Origin: Neorhizobium sp. SHOUNA12A
Lineage (GTDB): Bacteria > Pseudomonadota > Alphaproteobacteria > Rhizobiales > Rhizobiaceae
Direction of reading: 5' to 3'
NCBI RefSeq assembly: GCF_023006505.1
Contig: NZ_JALBGV010000013.1
Coordinates: 1 to 64,000 of the forward strand
DNA length: 64,000 nucleotides
Below the pieces are notes generated by a model that ran no database searches, was not told the DNA's origin, and saw only the letters and a program-made list of their open reading frames with translations. Position numbers and translations under genes: made by a program. This document shows, one piece after another, positions 42,522-51,822 of the stretch (position 1 is its first letter; each line of letters starts with the position of its first letter).

Positions 42522-44359
42522 CGGAAGCCCTGAAGACGGAAGCCCCAATGACCGAGACACCTGTTCTTTCCGTCAGGAACCTGACGACATCCTTCCTCGT
42601 CGACGGCGAATGGAAAAGCGTCGTCCGCGACGTCTCCTTCGATGTGCATCCGGGCGAGACGGTCGCGATCGTCGGGGAAAGCGGCTCCGGCAAGAGCGTC
42701 ACTTCGCTGTCGATCATGCGGCTGCTTGCGGCCAACACGAGCAGGATCGAGGGCAGCATCCTGCTCTCCGGCCGGGATCTCCTGTCGATCTCCGAAAAGG
42801 AGATGCGGGGCGTGCGCGGCAACGACGCCTCGATGATCGTCCAGGAGCCGATGACTTCGCTCAATCCGATCTTCACGATCGGGCGGCAGATCTCGGAAGT
42901 GCTGACGCGCCACAAGGGACTGACGAAAGCTCAAGCGCGCGCCGAAACCGTGCGGCTGCTCGAAAAGGTCCGCATCCCGAACGCAGGTGCCCGGTTCGAC
43001 GATTATCCCCACCAGTTCTCCGGCGGCATGCGCCAGCGTGTGATGATCGCCATGGCACTGGCGTCGAAGCCGAGGCTGCTGATCGCCGACGAGCCGACCA
43101 CCGCGCTCGATGTCACCATCCAGGGACAGATCCTCGACCTAATCAAGGTGCTGCAGGAAGAGGAGGGCATGTCGGTGCTCTTCATCACCCATGACATGGG
43201 CGTCGTTGCCGAGATCGCCGACCGCACCATCGTCATGTATCGCGGCGAGGCGGTCGAAAGCGGCCCGACCGAGGAGATCTTTCATCGCGGCAAGCACGCG
43301 TATACGCGGGCGCTTCTCTCCGCCGTGCCGCGGCTGGGTTCGATGCAGGACCGCAAGTGGCCGACCCGTTTCCCGGTCGTCGACATCACCACCGGCGAGA
43401 CCGCCGAGCCGAAGGAAGTCGCCGGCACGGTCGACACCCGGAAAACTCCGGTTCTGGCGGTGAAGAACCTCGTCACCCGCTTTGCCGTCCGTTCCGGCCT
43501 ATTCGCGACGCAGACGGGTTCCGTCCATGCGGTCGAGAATATTTCCTTCGATCTCTTCCAGGGCGAGACCTTGTCGCTGGTCGGTGAATCCGGCTGTGGC
43601 AAGTCGACGACCGGCCGCTCGATCATGCGACTGATCGAGCCCACCAGCGGCGACGTGGCGCTCGACGGCTATGATGTCTTGCGCCTCGATCAGACCGGCC
43701 TGCGCGACATGCGCAAGACCATCCAGATGATCTTCCAGGATCCGTTCTCGTCGCTCAACCCGCGCATGACGGTCGGCGCCGCAATCTCCGAACCCTTCGT
43801 CAAGCACAAGCTCGGCAACGCCAAGGAGGCCAAGGAAAAGACCGCCGACCTGCTCCGCAAGGTCGGTCTCTCATCCGACATGGTAGGCCGTTATCCGCAT
43901 GAGTTCTCGGGCGGTCAGCGCCAGCGCATCGCCATTGCCCGCGCCCTGTCGCTCGATCCGAAGGTGATCGTCGCCGACGAAAGCGTCTCGGCGCTCGACG
44001 TGTCGATCAAGGCGCAGGTCTGCAACCTGCTCCTCGACCTGCAGCAGAGCCTCAATCTCGCCTTCCTGTTCATCAGCCACGACATGGCGGTGGTCGAGCG
44101 TGTCAGCCATCGGGTGGCGGTCATGTATCTCGGCGAAATCGTCGAGATCGGCCCGCGCGCGGCGGTCTTCGACAATCCTCAGCATCCCTATACGAAAAAG
44201 CTGATGGCCGCCGTTCCGGTGCCGGACCCGGCCCGCCGCGGCATCCGTCGTGGCATTTCCAATGACGAATTGAAGAGCCCAGTCCGTCCGGTGGGTTTCC
44301 AGCCGCCGGCCCGCCAGTACCGCGAGGTTTCCGAAGGCCACATGGTGCAGGTGGGGTGA
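42518..44359 (+). CDS. Fused dipeptide-type ABC transporter ATP-binding protein (GsiA-like, two ATPase domains)
   Basis: One chain of 613 residues carrying both ATPase halves of the importer (DppD-like and DppF-like). Walker [10 protein letters not shown] and [11 protein letters not shown]. Signatures: [16 protein letters not shown] and [17 protein letters not shown]. Walker [15 protein letters not shown] and [14 protein letters not shown]. The fused layout is typical of glutathione importer GsiA. Oligopeptide-specific C-terminal zinc-like tails are not obvious. Two starts are possible: ATG 42518, overlapping the DUF1028 stop, and ATG 42548. The sequence GAAGCCCCAATGAC around each is duplicated, so ten residues differ between them. 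Confidence 0.92.
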   Translation: MTEALKTEAPMTETPVLSVRNLTTSFLVDGEWKSVVRDVSFDVHPGETVAIVGESGSGKSVTSLSIMRLLAANTSRIEGSILLSGRDLLSISEKEMRGVRGNDASMIVQEPMTSLNPIFTIGRQISEVLTRHKGLTKAQARAETVRLLEKVRIPNAGARFDDYPHQFSGGMRQRVMIAMALASKPRLLIADEPTTALDVTIQGQILDLIKVLQEEEGMSVLFITHDMGVVAEIADRTIVMYRGEAVESGPTEEIFHRGKHAYTRALLSAVPRLGSMQDRKWPTRFPVVDITTGETAEPKEVAGTVDTRKTPVLAVKNLVTRFAVRSGLFATQTGSVHAVENISFDLFQGETLSLVGESGCGKSTTGRSIMRLIEPTSGDVALDGYDVLRLDQTGLRDMRKTIQMIFQDPFSSLNPRMTVGAAISEPFVKHKLGNAKEAKEKTADLLRKVGLSSDMVGRYPHEFSGGQRQRIAIARALSLDPKVIVADESVSALDVSIKAQVCNLLLDLQQSLNLAFLFISHDMAVVERVSHRVAVMYLGEIVEIGPRAAVFDNPQHPYTKKLMAAVPVPDPARRGIRRGISNDELKSPVRPVGFQPPARQYREVSEGHMVQVG

Positions 44360-44385
44360 TCAACTCGGCCGGATTGTAACTGCAG

Positions 44386-44414
44386 ACGGGCGAGTTTAAG
44401 ATTTATCTCGCCGT
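44386..44414 (+). terminator. Weak hairpin after the importer operon
   Basis: ACGG(G)CGAG pairs with CTCGCCGT across a 12-nt A/T-rich loop, 27 bases after the ATPase stop. No T run follows, so termination is uncertain. Confidence 0.4.
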
Positions 44415-44495
44415 ATCGTTAAGATTGTAGATAGATGGAAATCGACTTTTGGTTGCTTGCCTGTTTTAATACTCGAATAGCGCGGGGATGCTTAA

Positions 44496-44948
44496 ATGGG
44501 CTTGTATGATCTGCTGCATATCGAACCTGAAGGCGGAATTACTAAAGTGAGCCAGGCCTTGGACCCTAAAGAGCCGGAACTGGCCTTGGCGTATGCCCAG
44601 AATTTTTGGGATTCTGGCAACCAAATCGTCGTTCTTGTTTTCGCCGTTGCTTTTGGTTTTTTTTTGGCGATAGCTCAATCGCTGGATCTGAGAGCGCTTG
44701 CGGCTACACATAAAACCAAGCTGGTATGGCTTGCAGTCTTTGGAAATGCTGCCTTGGCATTCCTCCTTTTCCGTCTTTACGTGCACGAGCATCGTATCGT
44801 TAGTACGTTGACTGGAAACCGGACGCTGATTGATGGGATAGATTCCGCCTTTGAAATGCGCCTGATACTATTACTTGTGAACTTGGGAATTTATCTTTGG
44901 ATTATGCTCTTTGTCGTGAAAAGCAACGCCATCAATAGCTCTAAATAA
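44496..44948 (+). CDS. Orphan membrane protein of unknown function
   Basis: A 150-residue protein with three to four predicted membrane segments ([61 protein letters not shown]) and a polar N-terminus. I recognise no family. Its coding sequence and the 100 bases upstream are clearly richer in A and T at third positions than the genes either side, which suggests recent acquisition. It sits between the ABC importer operon and radC; its stop overlaps radC's 3' end by eight bases on opposite strands. Confidence 0.65.
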   Translation: MGLYDLLHIEPEGGITKVSQALDPKEPELALAYAQNFWDSGNQIVVLVFAVAFGFFLAIAQSLDLRALAATHKTKLVWLAVFGNAALAFLLFRLYVHEHRIVSTLTGNRTLIDGIDSAFEMRLILLLVNLGIYLWIMLFVVKSNAINSSK

Positions 44949-45744
44949 GCCTCAGCCCCTTCAGGCTGACATGGCCGTCCTTGCCGATGATGATGTGGTC
45001 GTGCACCGTGATACCCAAGGGTTTCGCGGTGTCGACGATCGTCTTGGTCATGTCGATATCGGCACGGGAAGGAGTGGGGTCGCCGCTCGGGTGGTTGTGG
45101 ACGAGGATGATCGCAGTCGCTGACAGTTCGAGCGCCCGGCGCACGACTTCGCGCGGATAGACCGGGGTGTGATCAACGGTACCGTGGCCCTGCACCTCGT
45201 CGGCGATCAGCGCGTTGCGCTTGTCGAGAAAAAGGATGCGGAACTGTTCGCGGGGCTCGTAGGCCATGACCGCATGGCAATAGTCGATCACGGAAGACCA
45301 GGACGACAGGACCTGCTTGCCGCGCAGTTCGCTTTTCAGCATCCGCTGCCCGACGGTCGCAACGAGCTTCAGGTCGAGCGCCACCGCCTCTCCGACGCCC
45401 TTAATCTCCTGCAGCAATCCGAGCGGCGCGCCGAGAACTCCGGCAAGCGTTCCAAAGCGGGCGATCAGCGCCTTGGCAAGCGGTTTGGTATCCCGGCGGG
45501 GAATCGATCGGAACAGCAGGAGTTCGAGGATCTCGTAGTCCGCAAGCCCCGTATCGCCATGTTCGCGATATTTGGTTTTGAGGCGTTCGCGGTGGCCATG
45601 GTAATGCGCCGCCGGCTCGTCGTCCTCGGCAAGTGCCGGCTTCTTGATGGCTTTTGGCTTTGTCAGCTGTTCGGCGAAAAAGCCGCGCTCGTCCTCGACG
45701 AAGGACGCCTGTTCGTCCGGCGGAGGAGCGGAGCGGTTGGCCAT
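44941..45744 (-). CDS. radC: RadC/JAMM-domain protein
   Basis: A 267-residue protein of the RadC (DUF2466) family. A helix-hairpin-helix region ([35 protein letters not shown]) precedes a JAMM metalloprotease-like domain with [43 protein letters not shown], where His-x-His and Asp form the metal site. Despite the name, direct DNA repair activity is not established. The first 45 residues are a charged leader. It starts three bases after map stops, as in the conserved sfsA-map-radC order of this group. Confidence 0.9.
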   Translation of the reverse strand: MANRSAPPPDEQASFVEDERGFFAEQLTKPKAIKKPALAEDDEPAAHYHGHRERLKTKYREHGDTGLADYEILELLLFRSIPRRDTKPLAKALIARFGTLAGVLGAPLGLLQEIKGVGEAVALDLKLVATVGQRMLKSELRGKQVLSSWSSVIDYCHAVMAYEPREQFRILFLDKRNALIADEVQGHGTVDHTPVYPREVVRRALELSATAIILVHNHPSGDPTPSRADIDMTKTIVDTAKPLGITVHDHIIIGKDGHVSLKGLRLI

Positions 45745-45747
45745 CCG

Positions 45748-46584
45748 TTACCTCGAAAGCGGCGGCAGGCCGGGCCGGTCGAAGCCCCCCGGCGAGAGCG
45801 TGAAAATCTCGCAGCCGGTGGCGGTGACGCCGATCGCGTGTTCGTATTGCGCCGACAGCGACCGGTCGCGGGTGACCGCGGTCCAGCCGTCGGAAAGCAC
45901 CTTCACATGCGGCTTGCCGAGATTGATCATCGGCTCGATGGTGAAGATCATCCCTTCCTTCATTTCCGGACCTTCGTCGGCGCGACCGTAATGGAGGATG
46001 TTCGGCGAGTCGTGGAAAAGCCGGCCGACGCCATGGCCGCAGAAATCGCGCACCACCGAGCAGCGCTCCGCTTCCGCATAGGTCTGGATCGCTTCTCCGA
46101 TCGCCCCGGTGCGGGCGCCGGGACGGACTGCCTCGATGCCGCGCATCAGGCATTCGTAGGTGACTTCGAGCAGGCGCTCGGAGGCGCGCTTGATTTGGCC
46201 CACCGGATACATGCGGCTCGAATCCCCGTGCCAGCCGTCGAGGATATAGGTGACGTCGATATTGACGATATCGCCTTCCCGCAAAGGCTTGTCATCCGGA
46301 ATGCCGTGGCAGACGACGTGATTGATCGAGGTGCAGGAGGATTTCGTGTAACCGCGATAATTCAGCGTCGCCGGCAACGCACCATGGTCCATGCCGAATT
46401 CGAAAACGAAGCGATCGATGGCATTGGTGGTGACGCCGGGCTGCACGATCGCCGCCAGCTCGTCGAGGCAGCGCGCCGTCAGCAGGCAGGCCTTGCGCAT
46501 GCCGGCAAAGTCGTCCGCGGTATAGAGCCGGATCGCGCCCGTGTTTTTGAGGGGGGCGGAAACCGCCTCGATATAGTTGACCAT
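45748..46584 (-). CDS. map: Methionine aminopeptidase, type I
   Basis: Removes the initiator Met from nascent proteins. The five metal ligands fit: Asp in NIDVTYILDGWHGDSSRMY (two Asp), His in DFCGHGVGRLFHD, and the two Glu in MIFTIEPMINLG and LSAQYEHAIGVT. At 278 residues it is a normal type I enzyme with the HGVGR and EP motifs. The start at 46584 (MVNYIEAVSAPLKN) follows GAGAGAAGAACC. A toxin-antitoxin pair has been inserted between this gene and sfsA. Confidence 0.95.
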   Translation of the reverse strand: MVNYIEAVSAPLKNTGAIRLYTADDFAGMRKACLLTARCLDELAAIVQPGVTTNAIDRFVFEFGMDHGALPATLNYRGYTKSSCTSINHVVCHGIPDDKPLREGDIVNIDVTYILDGWHGDSSRMYPVGQIKRASERLLEVTYECLMRGIEAVRPGARTGAIGEAIQTYAEAERCSVVRDFCGHGVGRLFHDSPNILHYGRADEGPEMKEGMIFTIEPMINLGKPHVKVLSDGWTAVTRDRSLSAQYEHAIGVTATGCEIFTLSPGGFDRPGLPPLSR

Positions 46585-46739
46585 GGTTCTTCTCTCGCAA
46601 TCTCTCCGTTCATAAAGCAGCCGGCCCCGGTTCGTCCATGGCGATCGGAGATTTCAGCGCTTTTCTTCCCGACAATCCGAACGAGTAGATTTGAAACGAG
46701 CCTTTTAAAGTGCTTCTTATGGGTCTATACAAGGTGCGA

Positions 46740-46755
46740 ATTGGAGCATTGGAGC
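46740..46755 (+). promoter_or_regulatory. Direct repeat before the antitoxin gene
   Basis: ATTGGAGC occurs twice head to tail just before the antitoxin ATG at 46760, and the second copy provides the ribosome-binding site. It could be an operator for the antitoxin, as type II antitoxins commonly autoregulate; this is inference. Confidence 0.35.
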
Positions 46756-46759
46756 CACC

Positions 46760-47008
46760 ATGGTCAGCATCGTCCTCGCCGAAGTTACCGCCAGCGTGTC
46801 CGAGCTGAAGCGCAACCCCATGGGTACCGTCGCAGCAGGAGACGGAGCTCCTGTCGCCATCCTCAATCGCAATGAGCCCGCCTTCTACTGCGTGCCTGCA
46901 AAGGCTTACGAAGCGATGATGGACCGGTTGGAAGACTTTGAGCTTAATGCGCTTGCCGACAGCCGGGCAGGCGAGGCCGTCATCAAGGTAACGCTGGATG
47001 AGCTATGA
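46760..47008 (+). CDS. Type II antitoxin, Phd/YefM or RelB-like
   Basis: An 82-residue antitoxin. The N-terminal SIVLAEVTASVSELKRNPMGTVAAGDGAPVAILNRNEPAFYCVPAKAYEAM is the Phd/YefM-type DNA-binding fold, and the acidic C-terminus would bind the toxin. The stop overlaps the toxin start by 11 bases, the normal coupled layout. It lies on the plus strand between map and sfsA, which both run minus. Confidence 0.85.
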   Translation: MVSIVLAEVTASVSELKRNPMGTVAAGDGAPVAILNRNEPAFYCVPAKAYEAMMDRLEDFELNALADSRAGEAVIKVTLDEL

Positions 47009-47279
47009 GCTCGCGTTTCTGGATGTTGCGCTGAAGGAATGGCGCAAACTCGACTCGAATATCCGCGAGCAGTTCAAGAAGAAATTGGCCGAACGCCTCG
47101 AAAATCCGCGCGTCGCTGCCGCCCAGCTTCATGGATCCAAGGACCGCTACAAAATTAAGCTGCGCTCCATCGGCTATCGCCTCGTCTATGAAGTTCGCGA
47201 TACGCAACTGATCGTCTTGGTAGTCGCCGTCGGCAGACGGGATCGAGATGCGGTCTACAAAGCGGCCGAAAAACGATAG
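46998..47279 (+). CDS. Type II toxin, RelE/ParE superfamily
   Basis: A 93-residue RelE-type toxin: [36 protein letters not shown], then [48 protein letters not shown]. The Lys/Arg-rich segment and the RLVYEV strand match RelE mRNA interferases. Most catalytic-type basic residues are present, so it may be active. The gene's last 25 bases overlap the 3' end of sfsA on the opposite strand, so the pair shares coding sequence with sfsA. Confidence 0.85.
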   Translation: MSYELAFLDVALKEWRKLDSNIREQFKKKLAERLENPRVAAAQLHGSKDRYKIKLRSIGYRLVYEVRDTQLIVLVVAVGRRDRDAVYKAAEKR

Positions 47280-47983
47280 CCGAGATCTTCGATCGGGATC
47301 AGCCCCGACGGCGCGATTTCCTCCGGCGAAACGTGGCAATCGACGGCATAAGCCTCAACGCCGCGGGACTTGGCGCGCTCGAAGGCGAGCGCATAGAATG
47401 GATCGAGATCTCCGCAGATACGGAAACGCGAACAGTCGTGCCGCTGGATGAGATAAATCATCACCGCCCGGTGACCAGCCTCCGCCATGTCGCCCAGTTC
47501 TTCCAGGTGTTTGGCACCGCGCTTGGTAACGGTGTCGGGGAATTCCGCCAGCCCCGGCTCACGGCAGAAGTGGACGTTCTTGACCTCCACATAGGCATTC
47601 GGCAGATCGCTGCCCAGAAGCAGGAAGTCGATGCGCGAATTGCGGCCGTAGCGCTGTTCGCGCAGGATCGTCTCGTAACCGGCAAGGCTCGGGATCAGCC
47701 CGGCGTGGATCGCTTCTTCGGTGAGCCGGTTTGGCAGGCCGGTATTGATGCCAACGCGCTCGCCGTCCACCTCGACCATCTCGAACATGTGCCGGTATTT
47801 GCGGGTGGGGCTGTCATGCAGCGACACCCAGATCTTCGAGCCTGGCGTCGTCAGCCCTCGCATCGAGCCGGTATTGGGGCAGGAGCCGGTAAACGGCGTG
47901 CCGTCCTCCAGCACGGCGTCGAACAGGAAACGCTTGTAGCGTTGCAGGAGTGTCGCAGGCACCAGCGGCGGATCGAAACGCAT
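47255..47983 (-). CDS. sfsA: DNA/RNA-binding nuclease-like protein SfsA
   Basis: A 242-residue SfsA family protein. [44 protein letters not shown] is the OB-fold start, and the restriction-endonuclease-like part has [21 protein letters not shown] and [26 protein letters not shown]. Some members have nuclease activity; the older sugar-fermentation-stimulation name reflects a regulatory effect in E. coli. Start ATG 47983. The stop lies inside the 3' end of the toxin gene. Upstream, phaC ends 11 bases away on the same strand. Confidence 0.92.
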   Translation of the reverse strand: MRFDPPLVPATLLQRYKRFLFDAVLEDGTPFTGSCPNTGSMRGLTTPGSKIWVSLHDSPTRKYRHMFEMVEVDGERVGINTGLPNRLTEEAIHAGLIPSLAGYETILREQRYGRNSRIDFLLLGSDLPNAYVEVKNVHFCREPGLAEFPDTVTKRGAKHLEELGDMAEAGHRAVMIYLIQRHDCSRFRICGDLDPFYALAFERAKSRGVEAYAVDCHVSPEEIAPSGLIPIEDLGYRFSAAL

Positions 47984-47994
47984 CGGGATAAGGA

Positions 47995-49854
47995 TCAGAC
48001 GCGTTCGAGCACGTAGGTGCCGGGCGCATCGGCAATCGCATTGAGCGCCTTGCCGCCGGGCTTGCGGGCCGGCATGCGCTCGTCGTCCTTTGCCTCGACC
48101 CAGGCATGCCAGTGCGGCCACCAGGATCCCTTGTTTTCCTCGGCACCTGTAAGCCAGTCTTCGTATTGGCCCTCGGCCTTGCCGCCGGTCCAGTACTGGT
48201 ATTTCTGCTTGTCGGGCGGGTTGACGACGCCGGCGATATGGCCCGAACCGGTCAGCACGAAATCCACTGGTCCGCCGAACAGCGAGGAGCCGAGGAAGAC
48301 CGATTTCGGCGGCGCGATATGGTCTTCCCGGGTGGCGAGATTGTAGACCGGAATCTTGATGTCCTTGAGCGAGATCGTCTTGCCGGCGAGCTTCATCTCG
48401 CCCTTGCTGAGCGTGTTGTCGAGATAGCAGTTGCGCAGGTAATAGGCGTGGTTGGCAGCCGCCATCCGTGTGCTGTCGGAATTCCAGTAGAGCAGGTCGA
48501 AGGGCATCGGTTCCTTGCCCTTGAGGTAGTTGCTGACGACGTAGGGCCAGATCAGTTCCGAGGCGCGCAGCATGTTGAAGGCGGTGGCCATCTTCGAACC
48601 GTCGAGATAGCCGACCGCATTCATCTGCTTTTCCATCGCCGCGATCTGTTCCTCGTCGACGAACACCTTGAGATCGCCCGCATGGGTGAAATCCACCTGG
48701 GTGGTGAGGAAGGTCGCCGATGCGATGCGGCTGTTCTTCTTCTGTGCGTGATAAGCAAGCGTTGCGGCAAGCAGCGTTCCGCCGACGCAATAACCGATCG
48801 CATTGACCTGGCGTTCGCCGGTAGCCTTCTCGACCGTGGTCAGCGCGAAGTCGATCCCTTCGCGCATGTAGGATTCCCAGTCCTTCTTCGCATGGCGTTC
48901 ATCCGGATTGACCCAGGAGATCACGAAGACCGTATGGCCCTGGTCGACGCACCACTTGATGAAGCTCTTCTGAGGGTTGAGGTCGAGAATGTAGAACTTG
49001 TTGATCCACGGCGGGCAGATGAGGAGAGGGCGCTTCAGCACCGTTTCCGTCGAGGGTTCGTACTGGATGACCTCGCAGACCTCGCTCTGGGCGATCACCT
49101 TGCCCGGCGTCAGCGCCATGTTGCGGCCGATCGCGAACTTGGTCGCGTCGGTATGGCGCAGTCTCAGGTCGCCACCTCCGGCCGCGATGTCCTCTGCGAA
49201 CATCTTCATGCCGGCCACCAGGTTGGCACCGTTGCTGGCGACCGTCTCGCGATACACCTCCGGATTGGTGAGAGCGAAATTGGCCGGCGAAAGGGCGGCC
49301 GTCACCTGCTTCACGTAGAAGGCAGCCTTGTGGCGGGTGTGCTCGTCGAGCCCTTCGGCTTCGTTGACCAGCTTGTCCGCCCAGGAGGCGGTAACGAGGT
49401 AGAGCTGCCGGAGGAGGGCGAAGAAAGGGTTCTTCATCCAGTCATCGTCGGCGAAACGTTTGTCTTTCGGCAGGGTGTCGGCTTCGGGGGCGACTGGCTG
49501 GCCAGAGAATTGGCCCGAAAACTGATTGAGAGTGCGTGTCCAGATACCGATATAGCTGGAGAACAGCAGGGTCTGCGCCTCGAGCGTCCGCTTCGGATCC
49601 GAAATCCAGTATTCCGTGACCTTGGAAAGGGTCTTCACGAGGTCTGTCACCGGGTCCGCGACCGAATCGCCGACCTCGCCGCGTTCGCGGGGGCCGAGCC
49701 ATTCCGATGCCGCCTTGCCCAGGTTTTCGAGCGCCCTGGCGAAGTTCATGGCGAGCGCCTGCGGGTCCTTGACCACATAGGCCTCGACCGATTTGGGGTC
49801 GAATCCCGGAAATTCCTGTCCGGCCCGCCCGTTATCCTCGGTCTTTTCCGCCAC
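47995..49854 (-). CDS. phaC: Class I poly(R)-hydroxyalkanoic acid synthase
   Basis: Polymerises 3-hydroxyacyl-CoA into storage polyester granules. The 619-residue protein has the alpha/beta-hydrolase fold with the lipase-like box [11 protein letters not shown] carrying the catalytic Cys, the Asp in [12 protein letters not shown] and the His in [13 protein letters not shown]. The N-terminal region of about 190 residues ([21 protein letters not shown]) is the phasin-like, less conserved part of class I enzymes. The start is taken as GTG 49854, seven bases after a GGGGAGG; a start at 49869 would overlap that site. Confidence 0.94.
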   Translation of the reverse strand: MAEKTEDNGRAGQEFPGFDPKSVEAYVVKDPQALAMNFARALENLGKAASEWLGPRERGEVGDSVADPVTDLVKTLSKVTEYWISDPKRTLEAQTLLFSSYIGIWTRTLNQFSGQFSGQPVAPEADTLPKDKRFADDDWMKNPFFALLRQLYLVTASWADKLVNEAEGLDEHTRHKAAFYVKQVTAALSPANFALTNPEVYRETVASNGANLVAGMKMFAEDIAAGGGDLRLRHTDATKFAIGRNMALTPGKVIAQSEVCEVIQYEPSTETVLKRPLLICPPWINKFYILDLNPQKSFIKWCVDQGHTVFVISWVNPDERHAKKDWESYMREGIDFALTTVEKATGERQVNAIGYCVGGTLLAATLAYHAQKKNSRIASATFLTTQVDFTHAGDLKVFVDEEQIAAMEKQMNAVGYLDGSKMATAFNMLRASELIWPYVVSNYLKGKEPMPFDLLYWNSDSTRMAAANHAYYLRNCYLDNTLSKGEMKLAGKTISLKDIKIPVYNLATREDHIAPPKSVFLGSSLFGGPVDFVLTGSGHIAGVVNPPDKQKYQYWTGGKAEGQYEDWLTGAEENKGSWWPHWHAWVEAKDDERMPARKPGGKALNAIADAPGTYVLERV

Positions 49855-49977
49855 GCACGGCCTCCCCACAGTTTGTTAGTTGTTTTCGTTTGTACATTGT
49901 GCCTGAAAGCGAATACAAGTGCCAGCGATCGGCGCCTTCAGGTGCATTTGGCCGATGACGGAAACTGGGTTACGGAA

Positions 49978-50379
49978 ATGGAAAAACTGAGGCATCGGGT
50001 CGGCAGCTTACCGCTTTTCATCGGTCTTGGCGCGCTCTCTCTGCTGGCCGGCTGCAACAGCAGCACCTTTGCTCTGGATGACGGTATTCCGAACACCGCA
50101 CCGCCGGCCGTCGTCGTCCAAAGCAAGAACGCGCCGCCACCCGGTCCGGTCACCAAGCAGAACACCGGCGTCTATCCGAGCTTCGATCCGACGCTGCGCG
50201 CTGCGGCCGAGCAGATCGAGGACGAGGATTACAACAAGAGCGAGCCGCGCCTTGCATCGCTCGCCCGCCTGCGCAGATCCGGTTCGATCTCCGAAGCCGA
50301 ATATCAGCGCCGGGTCGCCGAATACCGCAAGCTTGCCGCTGAGCACGGCAAGGACGCATTGGCGCATATCGCCAAGTAG
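49978..50379 (+). CDS. Small lipoprotein of unknown function
   Basis: A 133-residue predicted lipoprotein: signal ending in lipobox SLLAGCNSS (Cys near residue 26), then a Pro-rich stretch and a charged helical C-terminal half (LRAAAEQIEDEDYNKSEPRLASLARLRRSGSISEAEYQRRVAEYRKL). The C-terminal helix may be the SHOCT-like pattern of rhizobial lipoproteins, but I do not assign it. It is divergent from phaC, 123 bases apart. The stop region contains the short repeats described at 50365-50421. Confidence 0.75.
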   Translation: MEKLRHRVGSLPLFIGLGALSLLAGCNSSTFALDDGIPNTAPPAVVVQSKNAPPPGPVTKQNTGVYPSFDPTLRAAAEQIEDEDYNKSEPRLASLARLRRSGSISEAEYQRRVAEYRKLAAEHGKDALAHIAK

Positions 50380-50421
50380 CCCATATCGCCAAGTCGTCCG
50401 GGCAAACCAAGTCATCCGGGC
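50365..50421 (+). repeat. Short degenerate direct repeats across the lipoprotein stop codon
   Basis: CATATCGCCAAGT occurs at 50365-50377 and 50382-50394, and CCAAGTC(G/A)TCCGGGC at 50389-50403 and 50407-50421. They look like a local slippage-type duplication. Confidence 0.6.
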
Positions 50422-50541
50422 CAGCCGATATCGGCAATTAGCACTTGCGTTTCGGCGCTTTTGGTCGCAAAGCAAAAAATCGCCAATCATGCGACACCGG
50501 CGCGTCGCGTCTGACGCTGCGCGCCTTCCACGGGGAGAAAG

Positions 50542-51759
50542 ATGGAAGAGTTTCATAAAGTCCGACGCCTGCCGCCATACGTCTTCGAACAGGTTAACCG
50601 TTTGAAGGCCAGCGCGCGAGCGGGTGGCGCGGACATTATCGATCTCGGCATGGGCAATCCCGACCTTCCGACCCCGAAGGCGATCGTCGACAAGCTGTGC
50701 GAAGTGGTCCAGGACCCGCGCACCCACCGTTATTCGTCATCCAAGGGTATTCCCGGCCTTCGCCGTGCCCAGGCTGCCTATTATGCCCGCCGTTTCGGCG
50801 TGAAGCTCAACCCGGATACCCAGGTCGTTGCGACGCTTGGCTCCAAGGAAGGCTTCGCCAATATGGCGCAGGCGATCACAGCACCGGGCGACGTCATCCT
50901 CTGCCCCAACCCGACCTATCCGATCCACGCCTTCGGCTTCCTGATGGCCGGCGGCGTTATCCGCTCGATGTCGGTCGAGCCGGATGACAGCTTCTTTCCG
51001 CCGCTCGAACGCGCGGTAAAACATTCGATCCCGAAGCCGCTGGCGCTGATCCTCAACTATCCGTCCAACCCGACGGCGCATGTCGCCTCGCTGGACTTCT
51101 ATAAGGAAGTGGTGAGCTTCGCGAAGAAGCACGACATCATCGTGCTGTCGGACCTTGCCTATTCGGAGATCTATTTCGACGGCGAACCGCCACCGTCCGT
51201 GCTGCAGGTGCCCGGCGCGATGGATATCGCCGTCGAGTTCACCTCGATGTCGAAGACCTTTTCCATGCCCGGCTGGCGCATCGGCTTTGCGGTCGGCAAC
51301 GAACGGCTGATCTCGGCGCTGACCCGCGTCAAGTCCTACCTCGACTACGGCGCCTTCACGCCGATCCAGGTGGCCGCGACCCATGCCCTCAACGGCGATG
51401 GCTCCGACATCGCCGAAGTCCGCAACGTTTACAAGCGCCGCCGCGACGTGATGGTCGACTCTTTCGGCAAGGCCGGTTTCGAAGTGCCGCCGCCGGCAGC
51501 CACCATGTTCGCCTGGGCCAAGATCCCGGAAAAGTTCCGCCACCTCGGCAGCCTCGAATTCTCCAAGCTGCTGGTCGAGAAGGCGGACGTCGCGGTTGCA
51601 CCGGGCATCGGTTTCGGCGAGATGGGCGACGACTATGTTCGTCTGGCGCTGGTCGAGAACGAACACCGCATCCGTCAGGCGGCCCGCAACATCAAGAAGT
51701 TCCTGTCGACGGCCGACGAGACGATGCACAACGTCATCTCGCTCAACACGCGCCGCTGA
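50542..51759 (+). CDS. Class I/II pyridoxal-phosphate aminotransferase (AlaC/DapL-like)
   Basis: Cytoplasmic aminotransferase of 405 residues. Conserved: DLGMGNPDLPTPKAIVDKL, YSSSKGIPGLRRAQAAYYARRFGV, the ILNYPSNPTAHVA region with the cofactor-binding Asn and Tyr positions, DLAYSEIYFDG, and the PLP-lysine motif SMSKTFSMPGWRIGFAVG. It resembles AlaC-type alanine aminotransferases and the LL-diaminopimelate aminotransferase group; the exact substrate is not decided by sequence. hom follows on the same strand 63 bases later, suggesting shared amino-acid biosynthesis. ATG follows GGGGAGAAAG. Confidence 0.88.
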   Translation: MEEFHKVRRLPPYVFEQVNRLKASARAGGADIIDLGMGNPDLPTPKAIVDKLCEVVQDPRTHRYSSSKGIPGLRRAQAAYYARRFGVKLNPDTQVVATLGSKEGFANMAQAITAPGDVILCPNPTYPIHAFGFLMAGGVIRSMSVEPDDSFFPPLERAVKHSIPKPLALILNYPSNPTAHVASLDFYKEVVSFAKKHDIIVLSDLAYSEIYFDGEPPPSVLQVPGAMDIAVEFTSMSKTFSMPGWRIGFAVGNERLISALTRVKSYLDYGAFTPIQVAATHALNGDGSDIAEVRNVYKRRRDVMVDSFGKAGFEVPPPAATMFAWAKIPEKFRHLGSLEFSKLLVEKADVAVAPGIGFGEMGDDYVRLALVENEHRIRQAARNIKKFLSTADETMHNVISLNTRR

Positions 51760-51775
51760 TCGGACCAGCATTTCC

Positions 51776-51795
51776 GGCGGCCCGCGTGGGCCGCC
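51776..51795 (+). other. Hairpin between the aminotransferase and hom
   Basis: GGCGGCCC, loop GCGT, GGGCCGCC; a perfect 8-bp stem 17 bases after the stop, without a T run. It may stabilise or attenuate rather than terminate. Confidence 0.6.
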
Positions 51796-51822
51796 ACCTC
51801 CCAGGCAATCAGGAAGAATAGC

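Noticed and set aside
39879..42560. Minus-strand frame of 893 codons opposite GGT and DUF1028
   Set aside because: Shadow of two genes with strong family matches; composition is Gly/Arg/His-rich as expected for antisense frames.
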